Shown here piece after piece: positions 6,635 through 9,534 of a DNA stretch of 9,534 nt (position 1 is its first letter; each line of letters begins with the position of its first letter). The position numbers and the translations under genes are program-made. The notes beneath the pieces are model-generated. The model made no database searches, had not been told where the DNA came from, and saw only the letters and a program-made list of their open reading frames with translations. Location of the stretch: assembly GCA_947631385.1 (NCBI GenBank), contig CANRLE010000042.1:1-9534 (forward strand), read 5' to 3'. The DNA comes from an uncultured Clostridia bacterium (GTDB lineage: Bacteria; Bacillota; Clostridia; TANB77; CAG-508).

Positions 6635-8008
6635 TTACACAATTAAAAGTGGACGGAACGAAATGTAATCGTTTGCACCAAACAAATGGCTGCCGCTCCA
6701 ATGGCTTGTGTAATCCGTGCTGCAATGAAAGCTGCCTCCCCTAGCGACACAAGGGCCGCGGGAATCGTCATTGGTTTCTGTCGACCATTCTAAACAATTA
6801 CTTGCCATATCCCAAATATTACATACTGTATCTTGCTTTGTATTATCTTCTATATTATTTGTTCCGGTATTTGTTGGATTTTCTGTATTTAAACTAGTTT
6901 GCTGTGAATAATACGTTTTTGTTTTCACTTCTTCTTTTCTATCATCAAATGCTTGTAAAAATACTATTGCTGTATCCCATGCATAACTATTCATTAAATC
7001 ACTTTCAAATATAGTAGATATATACATACTTCTACATAAATCTGCCGCTTTATTTTGTGTTATATAATTAAATACTTGGGCATTCGGCTTTTCTACTAAT
7101 GTTCCACCTAAATATCTTGTCCAATTTTCATTTGGAGCAAGACCATTTGTTAACTCTGTAGTCTCTACTGTTCCACCCTCTACTCTTGCTTCATATCTTC
7201 CTATATAATATCCTCCTGCTTCTTCTACTTTCGTTTTTCCACTAGCTTGTTTTACTGTAAATGCATTATATACGGTTGTTTTAGCTGTTTTATTTCCATA
7301 TCCCAAGAAATTTTCTGCATCTGAATTTTCTTCTTTGTTTCCTCCTGAATATGGGCTTTCTGCACCTGTACTATTATTAAAATCATATCTACCTATGTTT
7401 ATTTCTACTATTTTTTTACCATCTGTTACTTCTTTTCCTACTGGTATCCATACAAATTGACTCCCTTTTGTATTTGTATATGTTGCATCTTCTATTACTA
7501 CTCCTTTTGTTACATTTTCTCCTTCTACCACTTTAAATCCATCTGGTACTATCACTTTGTTTCCAAATGCATCTTCTATTTCTCTATTTTCACTTGCTTG
7601 ATATACATGCCCAGTTGCTATTGCATCTTTTACAGTTGTTGGTACTTTTACTGTTGGCTCTTCTTTTCCAAAGTTTATTGTTCTACTTCCTATTGTTATT
7701 TCTCCTGTTTCTTTTATTGTTTCTTTTTCTTCTGCTGTTATTAATTTTCTATTCTCTAAACTATCTAATAATTCATCTAATGTTTGAGCGGTTCCTTCTG
7801 TTGTTTTATTGTCCATTTCTTGATTTATTTTCCATAAGTTACATTCTTCTTCTACACTCGCTCCTCTTGTTTCTACTTTTGCTTTGTTTGCTTGTGTTAA
7901 GATTCCATTTTCTCCTGTTAGTGTTGCTATACTCACTGCTGCTAGTATTAATAATACTATAATTGTGATTACTAATGCAATTAATGTTATTCCTTTGTTT
8001 CTTCTCAT
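6635..8008 (-). CDS. Prepilin-like surface protein with C-terminal FGE/C-type-lectin-like domain; probable DGR target protein
   Basis: This 457-residue protein has a class III (type IV prepilin) leader, MRRNKG cut before ITLIALVITI, followed by one hydrophobic helix (about 7-30). The usual Glu at +5 of the mature form is replaced by Ala. A pseudopilin-like stretch (31-115) contains GENGILTQANKAK. From about 125 to 457 lies a formylglycine-generating-enzyme (SUMF1) / CLec-type fold: FVWIPVG (185-191), GGYYIGRYEA (265-274), ESDLMNSYAWDTAIVF (335-350), CNIWDMASNCLEW (396-408), RGGSF (423-427) and ISFRPLL (449-455). I infer a binding or display role rather than sulfatase activation. The last 140 coding bases are 53% GC against 28% just upstream, the hallmark of a DGR variable region. 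The ATG has AGGAGGAA at 8016-8023. It has its own promoter and terminator. Confidence 0.87.
   Translation of the reverse strand: MRRNKGITLIALVITIIVLLILAAVSIATLTGENGILTQANKAKVETRGASVEEECNLWKINQEMDNKTTEGTAQTLDELLDSLENRKLITAEEKETIKETGEITIGSRTINFGKEEPTVKVPTTVKDAIATGHVYQASENREIEDAFGNKVIVPDGFKVVEGENVTKGVVIEDATYTNTKGSQFVWIPVGKEVTDGKKIVEINIGRYDFNNSTGAESPYSGGNKEENSDAENFLGYGNKTAKTTVYNAFTVKQASGKTKVEEAGGYYIGRYEARVEGGTVETTELTNGLAPNENWTRYLGGTLVEKPNAQVFNYITQNKAADLCRSMYISTIFESDLMNSYAWDTAIVFLQAFDDRKEEVKTKTYYSQQTSLNTENPTNTGTNNIEDNTKQDTVCNIWDMASNCLEWSTETNDDSRGPCVARGGSFHCSTDYTSHWSGSHLFGANDYISFRPLLIV
6638..6790 (-). other. Putative DGR variable region (VR) at the 3' end of the prepilin-like gene
   Basis: Codons for residues 407-457 differ sharply in composition from the rest of the gene: 74 of 140 bases at 6651-6790 are G or C, against 39 of 140 at 6791-6930. 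Of the 23 codons for residues 426-448, 18 end in C or T (AGC, CAT, GGC, TAC, GAT, TGC and so on), as expected if AAY codons of a template had been changed at the adenines. The ends of the segment (RGGSF, and ISFRP just before the stop) are the conserved framework of CLec-fold DGR targets. The template repeat and reverse transcriptase are not in this window, so the exact limits are inferred. Confidence 0.6.
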
Positions 8009-8076
8009 TTTTTTGTTCCTCCTACCTTCTTTCGTTATTTAATTTTATGTAACATTTGTTATACATATTTACTATA

Positions 8077-8106
8077 TTTATACCACATCTAATTTGAACT
8101 TTGCAA
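8077..8106 (-). promoter_or_regulatory. Promoter of the prepilin-like gene
   Basis: On the minus strand TTGCAA (-35, 8101-8106) is followed after 18 nt by TATAAA (-10, 8077-8082), which is preceded by TGG as an extended -10. Transcription should start near 8070, giving a leader of about 60 nt before the ATG at 8008. Confidence 0.65.
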
Positions 8107-8146
8107 TAGTTTTTCAAGAAAATTTAAATCTTTTTATCATAAAAAT

Positions 8147-8184
8147 AACCCCTACTTATTAAAATTTTTTTAATAAGCGGGATT
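8147..8184 (-). terminator. Terminator of the NadR-like gene
   Basis: On the minus strand AATCCC and CTTATTAAAA pair with TTTTAATAAG and GGGGTT, with a small internal bulge. The stem is followed by TATTTTTATG. It begins only 4 bp after the NadR-like stop codon (8188-8190), so it most likely ends that transcript and isolates it from the prepilin-like gene. Confidence 0.75.
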
Positions 8185-8187
8185 ATC

Positions 8188-8655
8188 TTAAAAATTTCTT
8201 CTAATATCTTGATACACTATTTCTTCCATGTAATTTATATTTTTCTCTATGCTATTTCGAATTAGAGTAGCACTAATTGGATATTTTTCTCTTTTTCTAT
8301 CAACTTGCACTTCTTTCACATTTAAATCTCTAGCAACAAATTTTCCATATGGTTCACTATTGTAAAAATGAGTTACTCCAATATCTTTCACTAATGATTT
8401 TAAATAATCTGTTTGTATCTTAACACTTTCCTCATCCAAGCCATATTGATGAGGTGGATTTTTGGCATAAATCAAGTTTACATTTGGATAGATTTGCTTA
8501 ATCCAACTTGCTCTTTTTTCTATGGGAATGTTTGTTACATCAGTATCATATATTATTACATAAAATTCATCCATTTCACACAAGCCTTTTTCAATTAAAT
8601 ATTGATGTCCCTTGTGTAAAGGTGCAAATTTACCAATAGTAAATCCTGTTTTCAT
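8188..8655 (-). CDS. NadR-like nicotinamide-nucleotide adenylyltransferase domain protein (stand-alone)
   Basis: This 155-residue cytosolic protein of the HxGH nucleotidyltransferase superfamily most resembles the NMN adenylyltransferase domain of NadR, which makes NAD from NMN and ATP. The N-terminal IGKFAPLHKGHQYLI contains the HxGH signature at His14-His17 (HKGH). YNSEPYGKFVARDLNV (98-113) matches the NadR region after the central sheet, and ISATLIR (127-133) is the ISxTxxR-type phosphate-binding motif. Both NadR extras are absent: there is no helix-turn-helix repressor domain in front and no ribosylnicotinamide kinase domain behind, so it ends where the transferase domain ends. Substrate specificity is therefore inferred; another adenylyl- or cytidylyl-transferase activity is possible. 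GAGAGGAAAA precedes the ATG (8653-8655). It is monocistronic, with its own promoter and terminator. Confidence 0.85.
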   Translation of the reverse strand: MKTGFTIGKFAPLHKGHQYLIEKGLCEMDEFYVIIYDTDVTNIPIEKRASWIKQIYPNVNLIYAKNPPHQYGLDEESVKIQTDYLKSLVKDIGVTHFYNSEPYGKFVARDLNVKEVQVDRKREKYPISATLIRNSIEKNINYMEEIVYQDIRRNF

Positions 8656-8695
8656 TTTTTATTTTCCTCTCATTTTATATGAATGATAACTCTTA

Positions 8696-8713
8696 AAAAA
8701 GTCTCCACTTTTT
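8696..8713. repeat. Small inverted repeat at the NadR-like gene transcription start
   Basis: AAAAAGT, a 4-nt loop (CTCC on the plus strand), then ACTTTTT form a perfect 7-bp inverted repeat directly after the -10 box of the NadR-like promoter. It could be an operator or a weak early hairpin followed by Ts on the minus-strand transcript. It is short and AT-rich, so chance is possible. Confidence 0.3.
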
Positions 8714-8715
8714 AT

Positions 8716-8744
8716 ATTTTAGCATAAAATTTTATTTTTAACAA
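8716..8744 (-). promoter_or_regulatory. Promoter of the NadR-like gene
   Basis: On the minus strand TTGTTA (-35, 8739-8744) is followed by an exact 17-nt spacer and TAAAAT (-10, 8716-8721) with TGC as an extended -10. Transcription should begin near 8709, some 50 nt ahead of the ATG. Confidence 0.75.
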
Positions 8745-8763
8745 CTAACATTGCCCCAAAATA

Positions 8764-8817
8764 CATGGTAATTTCATTATTTATTACAATTTTGTAATAT
8801 CCGATGAAATTACCATG
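8764..8817. repeat. 54-bp two-tier palindrome between divergent promoters
   Basis: The outer arms CATGGTAATTTCAT (8764-8777) and ATGAAATTACCATG (8804-8817) are perfect 14-bp inverted repeats. A second inverted repeat, ATTACAA/TTGTAAT (8783-8789 and 8792-8798), shares exactly the same centre. The two are separated by 5-nt non-pairing stretches on each side. There is no T-run on either strand, so it is not a normal terminator. It lies 19 bp from the -35 box of the NadR-like gene and 18 bp from the -35 box of the plus-strand gene. A shared operator, or the footprint of a small palindromic mobile repeat, would fit. Confidence 0.8.
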
Positions 8818-8835
8818 ATTTAAACGATAGAAATA

Positions 8836-8864
8836 TTGTAATTAATATAAAAATATGATAAAAT
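8836..8864 (+). promoter_or_regulatory. Promoter of the plus-strand gene of unknown function
   Basis: TTGTAA (8836-8841), an exact 17-nt spacer and TAAAAT (8859-8864) with TGA as an extended -10 form a good sigma-A promoter. The expected transcript has a leader of about 60 nt before the ATG at 8933. Confidence 0.75.
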
Positions 8865-8932
8865 AATTACTGTAAATATTTTTTAAATAAAAATGTAACT
8901 TATTAACCATTTTTATAATTAAGGAGGTTCAT

Positions 8933-9304
8933 ATGCAACAACAGAATTCACGCTTTACACAGTTGGAGGAAGAAGTAAACAAACGCATGGAAGAAAAAGA
9001 AAAAGAACGGTTAGATGCCTTAAAACCATATATAACAGAATATGGTGATTATGCAGCTAACTTACTAGAAGCAGCTTTTTCTTATTTTTCAAATTTTAGC
9101 GAGTGCGAAACATATAAACGGATAAAAACATTTGAAATTGATGTAAAAGATCCAGAAAAATTATATGAAGTCATCGAAGAAATTAATAAGACAAACGAAC
9201 GTTATAAGTTCTTCTTAAACTATAAGAAGCCTGGAATTCTTTCAAACGCAAAAGTGTGTATTTCTACTTTCTATACAGATAAGGTTATTGATGGTTTCTT
9301 TTAA
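8933..9304 (+). CDS. Small protein of unknown function, helical and highly charged
   Basis: I do not recognise this 123-residue protein. It has no signal peptide and no membrane helix, so it is probably cytosolic. Residues 8-33 (LEEEVNKRMEEKEKERLDALK) look like a charged helix or coiled coil; 34-60 are more hydrophobic and aromatic (YGDYAANLLEAAFSYFSNF); 66-100 are mixed charged (DPEKLYEVIEEINKTNERYKFF); and the tail ends VIDGFF. The expression signals are strong: a consensus promoter, and AAGGAGG (8921-8927) 5 nt before the ATG. It is the only plus-strand gene here. It uses some codons rare in its neighbours (CGC, CGG, GAG, GTG), which hints at separate origin but is weak evidence over so short a gene. 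A long hairpin follows 40 nt after the stop. Confidence 0.8.
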   Translation: MQQQNSRFTQLEEEVNKRMEEKEKERLDALKPYITEYGDYAANLLEAAFSYFSNFSECETYKRIKTFEIDVKDPEKLYEVIEEINKTNERYKFFLNYKKPGILSNAKVCISTFYTDKVIDGFF

Positions 9305-9343
9305 AAGTTTTTCAATAGTAAAGTAGAAACGAAACAAAACTTA

Positions 9344-9388
9344 AACAATATTAAAGAGATATAATTACTATATCTCTTTAATGTTGTT
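9344..9388. terminator. Long stem-loop downstream of the unknown plus-strand gene
   Basis: A 20-bp stem (9344-9363 pairing with 9369-9388, one G-T pair) has a 5-nt ATTAC loop. On the plus strand it is followed by AGAGTGTCC rather than Ts. On the minus strand it is followed by TTAAGTTTTGTTTCG, a better but imperfect T-rich tail. It may therefore stop transcription from either side, or protect the 3' end of the plus-strand mRNA. Confidence 0.6.
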
Positions 9389-9534
9389 AGAGTGTCCTAA
9401 AATAGGAATAAATGAAAATTAACTCTCGGTAATTCCCATCACAATCAAAAGAGTGGAGAGAATATCGAAAAGTTTGTGTAAACTTTAGACTTCTTATGAT
9501 AATTTTTTAAAAATTTTGATAATCGAATTGACAA
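9389..9534. other. Non-coding right edge; possible IS256-type inverted-repeat end
   Basis: I see no convincing reading frame in these 146 bases. The segment at 9458-9482 (GAGAATATCG ... TTGTGTAAA) resembles, from memory, the terminal inverted repeat of IS256-family elements, with the GA start and TTGTGTAAA block at matching distance. The short hairpin AAAGTTT-GTGT-AAACTTT (9469-9486) overlaps it. The window ends before any transposase gene would begin, so this is a weak call. Confidence 0.25.

Noticed and set aside
7567..7962. Plus-strand open frame of 131 codons, very Leu-rich
   Set aside because: It is the antisense shadow of the prepilin-like gene; the Leu runs come from the Glu/Lys-rich coding strand, and there is no ribosome site or promoter.
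6635..8008. Annotation of the FGE-type domain as a sulfatase-activating enzyme
   Set aside because: A prepilin leader, a C-terminal compositional jump and DGR-target-like framework motifs fit a binding protein of the same fold better; no sulfatase is nearby.
8656..8760. Riboswitch or NiaR operator in the NadR-like leader
   Set aside because: The leader is only about 50 nt, too short for a known NAD-type riboswitch as far as I can see, and the 7-bp inverted repeat does not match the NiaR-type motif I know.
8933..9304. Unknown plus-strand protein as a DGR accessory protein (Avd)
   Set aside because: Its length is similar, but I see no resemblance to Avd beyond being helical, Avd normally sits next to a reverse transcriptase, and none is present.
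1..9534. A DGR template repeat or reverse transcriptase within the window
   Set aside because: I scanned for another GC-rich stretch resembling 6638-6790 and for reverse-transcriptase motifs such as a YxDD-containing frame on either strand; neither was found.

Overview
The window looks like a chromosomal segment of an AT-rich, low-GC Gram-positive bacterium (Bacillota, most likely a Clostridia-type gut or anaerobe lineage). The basis is the gene order hrcA-grpE-dnaK with a CIRCE operator, strong AGGAGG ribosome sites, sigma-A promoters (several with an extended -10), TTG/GTG starts, and a class III prepilin leader of the kind common in uncultured Clostridia. I see no RNA genes and no CRISPR array. 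Almost everything is on the minus strand; only the last small gene is on the plus strand.

Layout, in minus-strand transcription order from right to left. A stand-alone NadR-like nucleotidyltransferase (8188-8655) has its own promoter and terminator. A large prepilin-like surface protein (6635-8008) follows, with its own promoter and a strong terminator. Next is a two-gene ABC-2 exporter, ATPase 5566-6471 and permease 4113-5573, overlapping by 8 nt. It is followed closely by a flavodoxin-like iron-sulfur flavoprotein (3455-4075) and glutamate racemase murI (2671-3435). Last is the heat-shock operon hrcA (1596-2606), grpE (1083-1580) and dnaK (1-1027, cut by the window edge). The hrcA promoter and operators overlap the 3' end of murI. 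On the right, a plus-strand gene of unknown function (8933-9304) is divergent from the NadR-like gene.

The most interesting item is the prepilin-like protein. Its C-terminus is a formylglycine-generating-enzyme / C-type-lectin-like fold ending in RGGSF...ISFRP. The last ~140 coding bases jump to 53% GC, against 28% in the preceding 140 bases, and are rich in NNY codons. This is what a diversity-generating retroelement (DGR) variable region looks like. No reverse transcriptase or template repeat is in the window, so it would have to be a target diversified from elsewhere, or an orphan.

Two regulatory observations also stand out. A second CIRCE-like palindrome of the same 27-bp size lies exactly 50 bp from the canonical one, inside the last codons of murI and over the hrcA -35 box. 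A 54-bp two-tier palindrome sits almost exactly midway between the divergent promoters of the NadR-like gene and the unknown plus-strand gene.
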